This document shows positions 1 to 7,928 of a stretch of 46,689 bases of DNA, piece after piece. The DNA lies in NCBI GenBank assembly GCA_964517555.1, contig CAZFEF010000005.1, positions 1 to 46,689 of the forward strand, written 5' to 3'. Positions within the stretch are counted from its first letter, which is position 1. Every line of letters starts with the position of its first letter. The notes under the pieces are model-generated. The model was given only the letters and a program-made list of their open reading frames with translations. It ran no database searches and was not told the origin of the DNA. The position numbers were made by a program, and so were the translations under genes. The DNA is from DAONDZ01 sp964517555. Its GTDB lineage: Bacteria > Patescibacteriota > Patescibacteriia > Patescibacteriales > UBA12465.

Positions 1-42
1 CTCGCTTCTCGCCCCAACTACACACGGGGTTTCCTGGTAAGG

Positions 43-77
43 TATTTAAAAAGCCGTCAAAGACGGCTTTTTAAATA
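43..77. terminator. Bidirectional intrinsic terminator
   Basis: Perfect 16-bp inverted repeat (43-58 with 62-77) around an AAA loop. The GC core GCCGTC/GACGGC is flanked by five A on one side and five T on the other, so it can stop transcription in either direction. It probably separates the minus-strand genes of this window from a gene beyond the left edge. Bases 1-42 contain only short open stretches that I cannot assign. Confidence 0.8.
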
Positions 78-88
78 TATAAACCAAT

Positions 89-234
89 TTATTCCAAACG
101 ACCAAACCCTTCCTGTTCTCGGCGTAATTCCTTGACCTTATTTCCTTCCTCCAAACGTTTTTTGTGGATATAGGATACTACGCCGTTAATCACAGCAATA
201 CCGAAGATAATACCAAGAGTAATTATTTTTTCAT
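89..234 (-). pseudogene. Small single-pass membrane protein, apparently frameshifted at a poly-A run
   Basis: From 89 to about 231 the minus strand encodes a hydrophobic segment (ITLGIIFGIAVINGVVSYI) followed by a charged tail ending EGFGRLE. The only good ATG (232-234) is one base out of frame: ATG is followed by six A and then TAA, giving Met-Lys-Lys-stop. One extra A would give a clean protein of about 49 residues starting MKKIITLGII. The open part has no ATG/GTG/TTG start upstream of the hydrophobic segment. Options are a real inactivating indel, a homopolymer sequencing error, or a non-standard start. It lies between tRNA-Ser(GGA) and the terminator at 43-77. Function unknown. Confidence 0.45.
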
Positions 235-257
235 AAAATTTGACAAAAACTTAATTG

Positions 258-342
258 CGGAGAGTGAGGGATTCGAACCCTCGATACCTTGCGGTATACC
301 CGCTTTCCAAGCGAGCGCACTCGACCACTATGCGAACTCTCC
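258..342 (-). tRNA. tRNA-Ser (anticodon GGA)
   Basis: Type II tRNA with a 7-bp acceptor stem (GGAGAGT with ACTCTCC), discriminator G, long variable arm, T-loop GGTTCGAATCC and anticodon loop CTTGGAAAG, so the anticodon is GGA (UCC/UCU). CCA is not encoded. A matching promoter lies immediately upstream at 356-384. Confidence 0.95.
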
Positions 343-355
343 CAAAGACTGGATT

Positions 356-384
356 ATTGTATTAGATTCTTAGCAAATAATCAA
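356..384 (-). promoter_or_regulatory. Promoter for tRNA-Ser(GGA)
   Basis: TTGATT (379-384), a 17-base spacer and TACAAT (356-361) on the minus strand, predicting a start a few bases before the tRNA 5' end. The -35 box overlaps the stop codon of the upstream DsbA-like gene. Confidence 0.55.
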
Positions 385-1100
385 GCCCCTAACTGCCTTT
401 TAACAATATTTCTTAATCCCTCCAACTTCTCTCCGGCGCTATTGTCACTATCATCTAAAGGACGGGAGCCGGTGATTATTTCTGAACCGACAAAAAGAGT
501 TGGAGCTCCAAAAACCGGGGTGTCTTTAGCATTATCTAATCCTACTTCAATAGCGGTCTTTATCTTTTTATCATTTAAGCAAGTGCCAAAATTAACCCCT
601 AAAGATCTTTGACCTTCATCCCAAGAAACCGGCTCTTTTTTACTAATCTTATCAAACAACCAGGAACGAGCTTCAAAATATTTTCCGCTCTGAGACGCAC
701 ACTCGAGAGCAACAGCGTTCTGCCAAGCGGCGGTGTCGTTTTTGGGGAAATAATAACGGATGGCTAGGGCCACATCTTGATTCTCGCTTAAAACCGTACT
801 CAAATTGCTCGCCAAAGCAATGCTATATAGATCATTGGGATTTTCATAGACAATCATCTTCACCTTGGCATTTGCTTGGCCCAAAATATGGTCTTGTTTA
901 TTAAGTGGCGGTATCGAAGATGAAGAAGCGCTATTGCTCTGAGCGATGGCGGCTTGATTTAAATCCAAAAGATCTTTAGCTTCATCGTTGGAAAATAGTT
1001 TTTTATAGGATATTGGCTGGCCTGGTCCGCTAAAAATCAAAACCAAAAGCAAGACTAACGCCAAAACCAAAACGATAACAATCCAATTTTTTCGTGACAT
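381..1100 (-). CDS. Membrane-anchored DsbA-like thioredoxin-fold protein lacking the CxxC motif
   Basis: 239 residues: an N-terminal membrane anchor (about 6-24), a low-complexity Ser/Asn linker, then a thioredoxin_4/DsbA-like domain from about residue 70. It begins HILGQANAKVKMIVYEN, matching the usual 'GnpdApvtivef.D' opening, and ends with the cis-proline motif GAPTLFVG (Pro200). Where DsbA/BdbD proteins have CPxC, this one reads ENPNDLYSI (about 86-94). The only cysteines, C134 and C174, are not in the active-site position. It is therefore probably not a conventional oxidoreductase and may be a structural or binding paralogue. It follows gatA with a short gap and ends at the tRNA-Ser promoter. 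The fold is assigned by motif only. Confidence 0.72.
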   Translation of the reverse strand: MSRKNWIVIVLVLALVLLLVLIFSGPGQPISYKKLFSNDEAKDLLDLNQAAIAQSNSASSSSIPPLNKQDHILGQANAKVKMIVYENPNDLYSIALASNLSTVLSENQDVALAIRYYFPKNDTAAWQNAVALECASQSGKYFEARSWLFDKISKKEPVSWDEGQRSLGVNFGTCLNDKKIKTAIEVGLDNAKDTPVFGAPTLFVGSEIITGSRPLDDSDNSAGEKLEGLRNIVKRQLGA

Positions 1101-1110
1101 ATAATTTAAA

Positions 1111-2550
1111 TTAATTATTAACCAAACTTTTTTCCAAATTATGCCCCACCTGGATCAGCTTCCCTTCTCCTAAAAAAGGTGCGATGAATTGACAACCAAT
1201 AGGTAGGCCATCAACCTTGCCAGCCGGCACAGAAATTGCTGGCAAGCCCGACAAAGATACGGCGGCCAAAAAAATATCTTCCAAATACATTGATAATGGG
1301 TCCTGAGACTTAGCCCCGATTTTAAAAGCTGGATGCGGTGTAGTCGGAGTTAAAAGCAAATCAACCTGAGAAAAAGCGGCGTGTAGTTCCTGGGTGATTA
1401 TCTGTCTCACGGCTTGAGCCTGGTGATAATATTTGTCACTATAACCAGCACTCAACACATAAGTACCGAGCATTATCCTCCTTTTGGCTTCTGGCCCGAA
1501 ACCCTCGCCTCGATTTTCCTTAAACCATTCGTTCCATGATAACTTGCCACTTTTGAGACGATGCCCATAAAGCAAGCCGTCTAAACGAGCCAGGTTAGAA
1601 CTAACTTCAGCCGGGGTGATGATATAGTATGCTGGAATACCCAATCGCAAATGCGGCAAACTAATCGGCACCAACTCAGCCCCTAATTCTAATAGTTTAT
1701 TCTTGATTCCGCTCATAACATTCAAAACTGGCCGAGACAAATCATCACTAAAACATTCACTGACATAACCAATGCGCATCCCCTTGATATTCCCCTGAGA
1801 GAATCCACTATACTGCTCCACCGCTTCGGGTCGAGCAGTGGAATCAAAATCATCTGATCCAGCGATAACCTCCAGCACTAAACCGGCATCCAAACTAGTC
1901 TTAGTTAAAGGTCCAATGGAATCAGTTGAAGAAGTCATGGAAATCAAACCGTGACGGGAAACTCGACCATAACTAGTTTTTAGCCCCACAATACCGCAAA
2001 AGCTAGCTGGCTGACGAATAGAACCGCCAGTATCACTACCTAAAGCAAATAAACACCAGTGATCAGCCACGGCCGCTGCTGAGCCTCCCGAAGAACCGCC
2101 AGGCACCAATTTCAAATTATGCGGGTTGCGGGTCGGGCCGAAATAGGAATTCTCGGTCGAAGAACCGTGAGCAAATTCATCTAAATTAGTCTTACCCAAA
2201 AGTACCGCTCCAGCTTCAGCTAATTTTTTGATAACCGTAGCGTCATAGGGAGCAACATAATTTTCTAACATTTTAGATCCAGCCGTAGTTCTCAGTCCTT
2301 TAGTCAATAAAATATCCTTAGCTAAATAAGGGATACCTAATAGCGAGCCTCTTTCGCCCTTAGCCAGCCTCTCATCAGCCAATTTGGCCTGCAAGATAGC
2401 CTCTGATTCACAAACGGTCAAACAAGCCCGCAATTTCCGGTTCCTCTCTTTTATCCGCCGCAAACAAGCTTGAGTCAATTCCAGAGAACTAATCTCCCCG
2501 GAATCTAACAATTGTCTAGCGGTTAAAATATCTAATTCATTTAAAATCAT
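1111..2550 (-). CDS. gatA: Asp-tRNA(Asn)/Glu-tRNA(Gln) amidotransferase subunit A
   Basis: 479 residues, normal for GatA. It releases ammonia from glutamine for transamidation of mischarged Glu-tRNA(Gln) or Asp-tRNA(Asn) in the cytoplasm. The amidase-signature triad is visible: Lys78 in YLAKDI, the Gly/Ser loop GGSSGGS with Ser153, and nucleophile Ser177 in SDTGGSIRQP. gatC lies directly upstream with only 4 bases between, so the two are co-translated. gatB is not in this window and must be elsewhere for the enzyme to work. Confidence 0.97.
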   Translation of the reverse strand: MILNELDILTARQLLDSGEISSLELTQACLRRIKERNRKLRACLTVCESEAILQAKLADERLAKGERGSLLGIPYLAKDILLTKGLRTTAGSKMLENYVAPYDATVIKKLAEAGAVLLGKTNLDEFAHGSSTENSYFGPTRNPHNLKLVPGGSSGGSAAAVADHWCLFALGSDTGGSIRQPASFCGIVGLKTSYGRVSRHGLISMTSSTDSIGPLTKTSLDAGLVLEVIAGSDDFDSTARPEAVEQYSGFSQGNIKGMRIGYVSECFSDDLSRPVLNVMSGIKNKLLELGAELVPISLPHLRLGIPAYYIITPAEVSSNLARLDGLLYGHRLKSGKLSWNEWFKENRGEGFGPEAKRRIMLGTYVLSAGYSDKYYHQAQAVRQIITQELHAAFSQVDLLLTPTTPHPAFKIGAKSQDPLSMYLEDIFLAAVSLSGLPAISVPAGKVDGLPIGCQFIAPFLGEGKLIQVGHNLEKSLVNN

Positions 2551-2554
2551 AATA

Positions 2555-2845
2555 TCAAGCTAATATACGTCGAACCTTTAGGCCCTCGGCCTCCCGATCG
2601 CCGGCTTGGTCTAGGGCTAATTTTAATTCAGACTCTGGCCAAAGCGAAGCCTCATCCAGACGCCAAACATTTTTTAGCTTATCTGATTCGGTTGGAGGCA
2701 ATTGACTAATATCGACTTGACTCAGTTGGCCGACGTGCTCTAAAACCGCACCTAATTCACGGCTATATCTCTTAGTCTCGCTACGAGTTAATGATAAACG
2801 AGCCAACTCAGCTAAGTGTTTTATTGTTTCCAAAGGAAGAATCAT
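2555..2845 (-). CDS. gatC: Asp-tRNA(Asn)/Glu-tRNA(Gln) amidotransferase subunit C
   Basis: 96 residues, the usual GatC size. The opening ETIKHLAELARLSLTRSE is the family signature, and the C-terminal part contains the conserved W.LDEA segment that wraps GatA. GatC stabilises the GatA-GatB interface. It sits between ligA (3-base gap) and gatA (4-base gap), forming a ligA-gatC-gatA transcription unit. Confidence 0.95.
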   Translation of the reverse strand: MILPLETIKHLAELARLSLTRSETKRYSRELGAVLEHVGQLSQVDISQLPPTESDKLKNVWRLDEASLWPESELKLALDQAGDREAEGLKVRRILA

Positions 2846-2848
2846 AAA

Positions 2849-4954
2849 TTATATTAATGCTAGGAACTCGGATTCAGATAAAATTTTCACTCCCAGCTTT
2901 TTAGCTTGATTAAACTTGCTGCCCGGATCAGCCCCAACGATTAAATAGTCTGTCTTAGAACTGACACTCTCGGTTATCTTTCCGCCCTGCGTCCTAATTT
3001 TATCTTTTGCCTCTTCCCTTGTCAAACTAGACAAGGAGCCGGTTAAGACCACTGACCGTCCCTGGAAGAAGCCAGAGGCTAAAGTTTTTTCTGGTAAAAT
3101 TAATTCTAAGCCAACTGCGGAAAATTTCTGGCTAAGCCGTACTCCGGCGGCACTATGAAAAAAATCAATGATGCTTTGAGAAACTACCATCCCAAAATCA
3201 GGTACTTGACTGAGATCAGATATATCCAAACTGCTCATCATCTCCCATAATTTAAGCGGAGAAATAGTTTTAGATTTGATTCGGAAACGTTCTGCTAAAA
3301 AGACGGATAAGGCTCGAGCCGATTCGACTCCGACATGACGAATACCTAAAGCATAGAGAAAGCGAAAAAGCTCCACCTTCTTTCTATCAATCATCGCTTG
3401 AAGCAAATTATCAGCCGATTTTTCCGCAAATCTTTCTAATGATAATAAATCACTCTTGGCTAAACTATATAAATCAGCGGCGTCACGAATCAGCCCGGCT
3501 TCAAATAATTGTTCGATAACTTTTGGCCCCAGACCATCAATATCCATAGCTCCACGGCTGACAAAATGCTCTAAGGAACGCAAAGATACAGCGTAGCAGC
3601 TAGGGTTGATACAACGCCAAGCCACTTCATTTTTTACCTGCTCCACTTTAGCAGAACAAATGGGGCAAAACTTGGGTACTTGAATCTTCTTTTCTTTGCC
3701 GGTTCGTAGTTTGGGCAAAACCATTACTACTTTAGGAATAACATCTCCGGCTCTTTCAATAATAATAGTATCGCCGATCTTCAACTGTAATCTTTCAATT
3801 TCATCAAAATTATGCAAGGTAGCCCGAGAAATATTCACTCCGCCCACTCTAACCGGATTTAAAACAGCGGTCGGGGTCAAAGTGCCAGTTCGACCTACCT
3901 GCCAGACAACATCCAAAAGTTTGGTAGTCGCCTGTTCGGCCGAAAATTTGAAAGCCATAGCGTAGCGCGGAGCCTTGCCAATTATTCCTAATCTCTCCCA
4001 TTCGATTAGCTCATTAACCTTAACCACTACGCCATCAATATGAAAAGGCAATGATTCGCGTCTCTTCTCCCATTCAGCATGAAAACGAATCACCGCTTCT
4101 AAATCAGGGCAATAGCGATTATGCGCCAAAACTTTAAGGCCTAGTAATTTAACCAATTTTTCGGCCTGCTCCCGAGTGAAGACAATATTATCCCTCTGGC
4201 CAGATAACAATAGGTCATAGGCCAAGAAATCTAATCGTCTCTCGGCGGTAATTTTAGGATCCAGCTGTCGTAATGATCCGGCCGCTCCGTTTCTAGTGTT
4301 GGCCAATAACGGTCGATTGAGTGATTGATAATGACGATTCAAACTTTCTAAGGTTTTTTTAGTCATGATAGCTTCGCCTCGAATTTCTACTTCCCCACTA
4401 GCTAAAATCTTTTCCAGATTTTTAATTTGAGAACTATCCAAACCAATATCTTTCAACTCTTTCTCGCTGGGCTGGCGCAAGCGCAAAGGGACACTATCAA
4501 TAGTTTTTAAATTAGCCGTTATTTTCTCGCCAATTTGACCATCACCTCGAGTTGAACCCTCGGACAACAATCCTTGATGATATTTCAAACTAACAGCCAA
4601 GCCATCCAATTTTAGTTCGGCATAATAATGGTAGTTGCCGGGACGGTAATTCTCCATGCGCTTTTTCCAATCCCAGAGATCGGTTGCGGAAAAAGCATCG
4701 AACAATGAAATCATGGGCGGCTGATGTTTAACCTTTTCAAATTTAGCCAAAGCTCGCCCGCCTACTTTTTGAGTCGGTGAATCAGAAGTAATTAAGTCAG
4801 GATATTCGGTCTCTAGTTGAAATAGCTCATGCTTTAAGCCATCTAAAGCGCCTTCGCTGATGGTTTCTTTGTCAAGCACGTGGTAATTATAGCGATGAAA
4901 ATTTATCTCTTGGCGCAACTTGATAATTCTTTTTTGAGCTTCAGTCTTAGTCAT
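2849..4954 (-). CDS. ligA: NAD-dependent DNA ligase LigA
   Basis: 701 residues with the complete bacterial LigA layout: NAD-binding Ia domain (about 1-65), adenylation domain with catalytic Lys115 in AELKLDGLA, OB fold, Cys4 zinc finger (CPIC ... CINPSC), helix-hairpin-helix region (GAMDIDGLGPKVIEQL) and a C-terminal BRCT domain (from about 625). It seals nicks in replication and repair. In domain Ia the usual 'SDxEYDxL' reads SEGALDGL, so the Tyr and first Asp that contact the NMN half of NAD in E. coli LigA are Leu and Glu here; the second Asp remains. The ATG is 3 bases downstream of the preceding gene's stop. Confidence 0.97.
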   Translation of the reverse strand: MTKTEAQKRIIKLRQEINFHRYNYHVLDKETISEGALDGLKHELFQLETEYPDLITSDSPTQKVGGRALAKFEKVKHQPPMISLFDAFSATDLWDWKKRMENYRPGNYHYYAELKLDGLAVSLKYHQGLLSEGSTRGDGQIGEKITANLKTIDSVPLRLRQPSEKELKDIGLDSSQIKNLEKILASGEVEIRGEAIMTKKTLESLNRHYQSLNRPLLANTRNGAAGSLRQLDPKITAERRLDFLAYDLLLSGQRDNIVFTREQAEKLVKLLGLKVLAHNRYCPDLEAVIRFHAEWEKRRESLPFHIDGVVVKVNELIEWERLGIIGKAPRYAMAFKFSAEQATTKLLDVVWQVGRTGTLTPTAVLNPVRVGGVNISRATLHNFDEIERLQLKIGDTIIIERAGDVIPKVVMVLPKLRTGKEKKIQVPKFCPICSAKVEQVKNEVAWRCINPSCYAVSLRSLEHFVSRGAMDIDGLGPKVIEQLFEAGLIRDAADLYSLAKSDLLSLERFAEKSADNLLQAMIDRKKVELFRFLYALGIRHVGVESARALSVFLAERFRIKSKTISPLKLWEMMSSLDISDLSQVPDFGMVVSQSIIDFFHSAAGVRLSQKFSAVGLELILPEKTLASGFFQGRSVVLTGSLSSLTREEAKDKIRTQGGKITESVSSKTDYLIVGADPGSKFNQAKKLGVKILSESEFLALI

Positions 4955-4957
4955 AGG

Positions 4958-5914
4958 CTAAAAACGGCGGAGACAACGCACTGAATAAGGATCAAGGTTA
5001 GTAGTCCCGCCATCCACTTTCCCGTCAGAAAAATTCTGCATATAGCTAAAACCGGCTCCATTCTCAGTTGAACTGCGATAGAAATTATCAGCGAAACCGA
5101 AAATATTGGGATGGGTAGCCCTGGAAGCATTAAGACATTCCTTGGGATCTGGGCCTTCAGTATTATTTTCACAGCGATCGCTATTTCGCAATAATAAATT
5201 CAACTCATCTTTGGCTGGCAAATACCAATCGCTGAAAGCAGTGACATCCAAAGCATCGCAAACATTAAAGGCCGGAAAATCGCTTAAGGATCCACCATTA
5301 CCAGCAATCCAGGCATTGATAGCAGTCACATTATCCCGACCATCTGTTTCGGAGATAGCCGAAAAAGAAGTGGTGGTATTAGCATAAGCAAAAGTCTCAA
5401 TATCAAGCACGCCGCAATCATAACCGCCAGAGCAACCGCCCTCCTCATTATTACTCGGAGCCACTACTAAATTAGGATTATGCGACATCAAAGTTCCGCC
5501 ACCGCAAATAGAGCCAATAGCGCAACTGCTAGTACATTCTTCCTTGATATCAAAACAATAGCCAGTATCCAATGACCTCTCAAAACCGTTCAATAAACCG
5601 CGACTAATAATTTTAGCGGGCGAAAGATTGGAATTACAGTCTATCTGGTAAGTACTGGAATTAGTTAAGGTGCCAGTTAAAAGATTATCGCCGCAATTTT
5701 TGATATCCAAAGCCGCTTTTCGACGCTCATAGCGCAGGCGCTCTTGGCCTCCTAATGAGGCATAGTAAGCCTTAATCGACTGGCTGTCAGTATCACTTCC
5801 CTTGGTATTAAAGAATACTAAATAAGAAGCACCAAAAACAATAATAAAAACTCCGCCCAATACTAGAAGGGTAATCAACAATGCACTGGCTGGTTGAGTT
5901 TTAAGAAATTTCAT
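4958..5914 (-). CDS. PilX-like pilus protein with C-terminal DUF1566/Lcl-type domain
   Basis: 318 residues. The N-terminus has a short basic leader and a long hydrophobic helix (about 11-35), as in PilX-type minor pilins, but no Glu at +5. The central part is Cys-rich and Gly/Ser-rich. The C-terminus matches the DUF1566 (Lcl C-terminal) pattern: WYLPAKDELNLLL, then YRSSTENG and NFSDGKVDGG, ending VRCLRRF. This fold is seen in surface adhesins. As the last gene of the minor pilin run, it may be a tip adhesin or tip-complex member (inference). Confidence 0.75.
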   Translation of the reverse strand: MKFLKTQPASALLITLLVLGGVFIIVFGASYLVFFNTKGSDTDSQSIKAYYASLGGQERLRYERRKAALDIKNCGDNLLTGTLTNSSTYQIDCNSNLSPAKIISRGLLNGFERSLDTGYCFDIKEECTSSCAIGSICGGGTLMSHNPNLVVAPSNNEEGGCSGGYDCGVLDIETFAYANTTTSFSAISETDGRDNVTAINAWIAGNGGSLSDFPAFNVCDALDVTAFSDWYLPAKDELNLLLRNSDRCENNTEGPDPKECLNASRATHPNIFGFADNFYRSSTENGAGFSYMQNFSDGKVDGGTTNLDPYSVRCLRRF

Positions 5915-5917
5915 AAA

Positions 5918-6451
5918 TTAAGGTGATAATAATGGGCTAACACTTAACTGGGTATTAATGGCTGTAGTAGTAGTGGAATTTAAAGAAGTAAAACGTAAAT
6001 TGATAGTTACCAACGGCTGGCTAGTAGTGGCCCCACTGTCAGCGACAGAAAAAGCTAAAGCATTGACGTCTACCCCTAGTCCGCTGAGATAGCTAGAAGA
6101 GCCATCGCGATCAACCTTAATTCTATCTACCCCACCATTGGCCTCGGAAGCATAGATTACGCATTGGCTAGAGCTATTTTTAAAATTTAAAGTAGCGCCG
6201 TCAGTAGCGAAAGTATAGCCAGCGGCCACATCGCATTCTCCCGCCGAGCTTTTCAGAGCACCGCTCAATTCCCTAGCCATAACCCCCAAGAAATATTGAC
6301 TATCAGATTGCAGAGTATAGTCCCAGTTGATATCTCGTTGGGCCTGCAAAGAAGATTGAAAAACTCGTACTGCAGCCAAAACAATCACGGCAAAAACCGC
6401 TACCGCAACTACGATCTCTACTAAGGTAAACGCCTTTCTAGTACCAATCAT
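5918..6451 (-). CDS. Minor pseudopilin, PilW/GspJ-like
   Basis: 177 residues with a class III leader MIGTRKA followed by FTLVEIVVAVAVFAVIVLA. Cleavage is predicted after Ala7, with Glu at mature position 5. The C-terminal globular part is Ser/Thr-rich, as in minor pilins that prime pilus assembly. It overlaps the upstream gene by 14 bases (6438-6451), showing tight translational coupling. The PilW versus GspJ assignment rests on operon position only. Confidence 0.82.
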   Translation of the reverse strand: MIGTRKAFTLVEIVVAVAVFAVIVLAAVRVFQSSLQAQRDINWDYTLQSDSQYFLGVMARELSGALKSSAGECDVAAGYTFATDGATLNFKNSSSQCVIYASEANGGVDRIKVDRDGSSSYLSGLGVDVNALAFSVADSGATTSQPLVTINLRFTSLNSTTTTAINTQLSVSPLLSP

Positions 6452-6974
6452 AAAGTAATGATTTTAAAACATAGCTATAGGTCTGCCCCTGATCTAGCCA
6501 TTGGACCAAGACCGACACTGACGAAGATGGGCTAGTAGTAGTAGCGGCTGTGATGGTTATCATTCGACTAAAGATGGAATCCGGAGCGCCAGTAGCATGA
6601 ATATAAAAATTAGGATCGGTGCCGGTAGAAATTTGTAATTTAGCTTCACTAATATTGCTAATAGGAGTTGGTTGAAAAACGGAATAATCGACTCGATATT
6701 TTTCTCCTGAGGGGCTACCGGTGATATAACGGTTCCAATCAACCGGATTACTATTAGAATTTTCAAGCCAATTAGTATCACGTACATTACGGACCAATTC
6801 CATTCCCTCTTGCGCCAAATATTGAGCGGTCAAAGCGTTCTTGCTAATCGTTTTGGCCTTCTGACTATTAACCACTAAAGTCAACACCCCCAATAAGCCG
6901 ACAGAGACAACGAACAAGACTACGATAGTCTCTAATAATGAAAAAGCGGAAATTGAATATTTTTTAGTTGCCAT
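6438..6974 (-). CDS. Minor pseudopilin, PilV/GspI-like
   Basis: 178 residues. The leader MATKKYSISA precedes FSLLETIVVLFVVSVGLLGV, with predicted cleavage after Ala10 and Glu at +5. The 'AQYLAQEGMELVRNVRD' segment after the helix is typical of PilV-like pilins. It probably forms the pilus-initiating tip complex with the neighbouring minor pilins. Confidence 0.85.
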   Translation of the reverse strand: MATKKYSISAFSLLETIVVLFVVSVGLLGVLTLVVNSQKAKTISKNALTAQYLAQEGMELVRNVRDTNWLENSNSNPVDWNRYITGSPSGEKYRVDYSVFQPTPISNISEAKLQISTGTDPNFYIHATGAPDSIFSRMITITAATTTSPSSSVSVLVQWLDQGQTYSYVLKSLLYDWY

Positions 6975-6976
6975 AA

Positions 6977-7519
6977 TTATTGATCGCTAATCAAACCTGA
7001 TTCCCCCACTCGCACCGTGCTGTTAGTTTCGTTCTCGGATTCAGTAAAAACAATAGTCGCTTCACTGCTAGTACTGGCCCCGTCATAGATATTGGCTCGC
7101 GGAGTACCACTGACGCTAAAAGTAATATCGACTATATCGGCCGGAGCGATGCTTTCAAAGGCAACTCCAGTAGGCAGCACTTCACTGCGGCCACCATAAG
7201 CAGTGCTAGCCTCTCCGACGTCATAGACCTGGTTGCCGTCCACATCAGCAAAAAACAAATAAGTAGTGGTGGCAATATCAATGTGCACTCCCCAGCCACC
7301 GACAGGCAGATTGCCGGAATATTGTTTGCCAGAAAGCGAGTAGGTTTGGGCTAAGCGCAAATTTTTAATCAACCCTCTTTGGGCATTAATCAACTGCGAA
7401 CGAGACTCGCCGCCGTAATAGTTAGCCCAAAAAACACCGCTGATAATAGCAATAATAGCTAGAATCAGGATCATCTCTAATAAAGTAAAGGCTCTTCTGT
7501 TGGCTTTAAATATCTTCAT
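6977..7519 (-). CDS. Minor pseudopilin, GspH/FimT-like
   Basis: 180 residues. The leader MKIFKANRRA precedes FTLLEMILILAIIAIISGV, with predicted cleavage after Ala10 and Glu at +5. The following 'RSQLINAQRGLIKNLRLAQ' stretch is typical of the GspH/FimT family. Its start overlaps the end of ybeY by 14 bases, so pilus and rRNA-maturation genes share a transcript. Confidence 0.83.
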   Translation of the reverse strand: MKIFKANRRAFTLLEMILILAIIAIISGVFWANYYGGESRSQLINAQRGLIKNLRLAQTYSLSGKQYSGNLPVGGWGVHIDIATTTYLFFADVDGNQVYDVGEASTAYGGRSEVLPTGVAFESIAPADIVDITFSVSGTPRANIYDGASTSSEATIVFTESENETNSTVRVGESGLISDQ

Positions 7520-7925
7520 ATTTTACCCTCTTATTATACCAAACTTTAGACAAAAAATCCTCCCCTAATTTAATCATCGCCAATCGCTTCTTCTCGGAAC
7601 TATCACTATGCCCCAAAAGATGCAGTAAACCATGGACTAAAACAAAATTTAACTCAAATTGGAAATCATGGCTGGATGCCGCCGCCTGACGCTTGATTTG
7701 CTCCAAATTAATAATAATTTCATTTAGACCGGGAAAGGACAAAACATCGGTCGGCCGATCTTGGCCGCGATGATCGCAGTTTATCTGTCGCATCAGAGCA
7801 TCTCCAGTTAAAACTAAAGAAATCTCTGTTTCCGGCACCTGGAAATAAAAATCAAAGGCCTGAGCTAGCCGATGTAATTCGGCGATATTAACTTTTCTCT
7901 TGGTAGTGTTGGTAATATTTAACAT
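7506..7925 (-). CDS. ybeY: Endoribonuclease YbeY (16S rRNA maturation)
   Basis: 139 residues, near the usual 140-155. The conserved core is present: the RGQDRPTDVLSFP block (about 53-65) and the metal-binding helix VHGLLHLLGHSD. Canonical YbeY binds zinc through HGxLHLxGYDH. Here His98 and His102 are in place, but the third ligand position is Asp108, with an extra His106. Family function is single-strand RNA cleavage in 16S rRNA 3'-end maturation and ribosome quality control. It lies between the FemX-like gene (3-base gap) and the minor pilin genes. Confidence 0.9.
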   Translation of the reverse strand: MLNITNTTKRKVNIAELHRLAQAFDFYFQVPETEISLVLTGDALMRQINCDHRGQDRPTDVLSFPGLNEIIINLEQIKRQAAASSHDFQFELNFVLVHGLLHLLGHSDSSEKKRLAMIKLGEDFLSKVWYNKRVKYEDI

Positions 7926-7928
7926 AAA

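Noticed and set aside
1..42. Possible C-terminal end of a plus-strand gene
   Set aside because: All frames are open for only a few codons, and none gives a sequence that I can assign.
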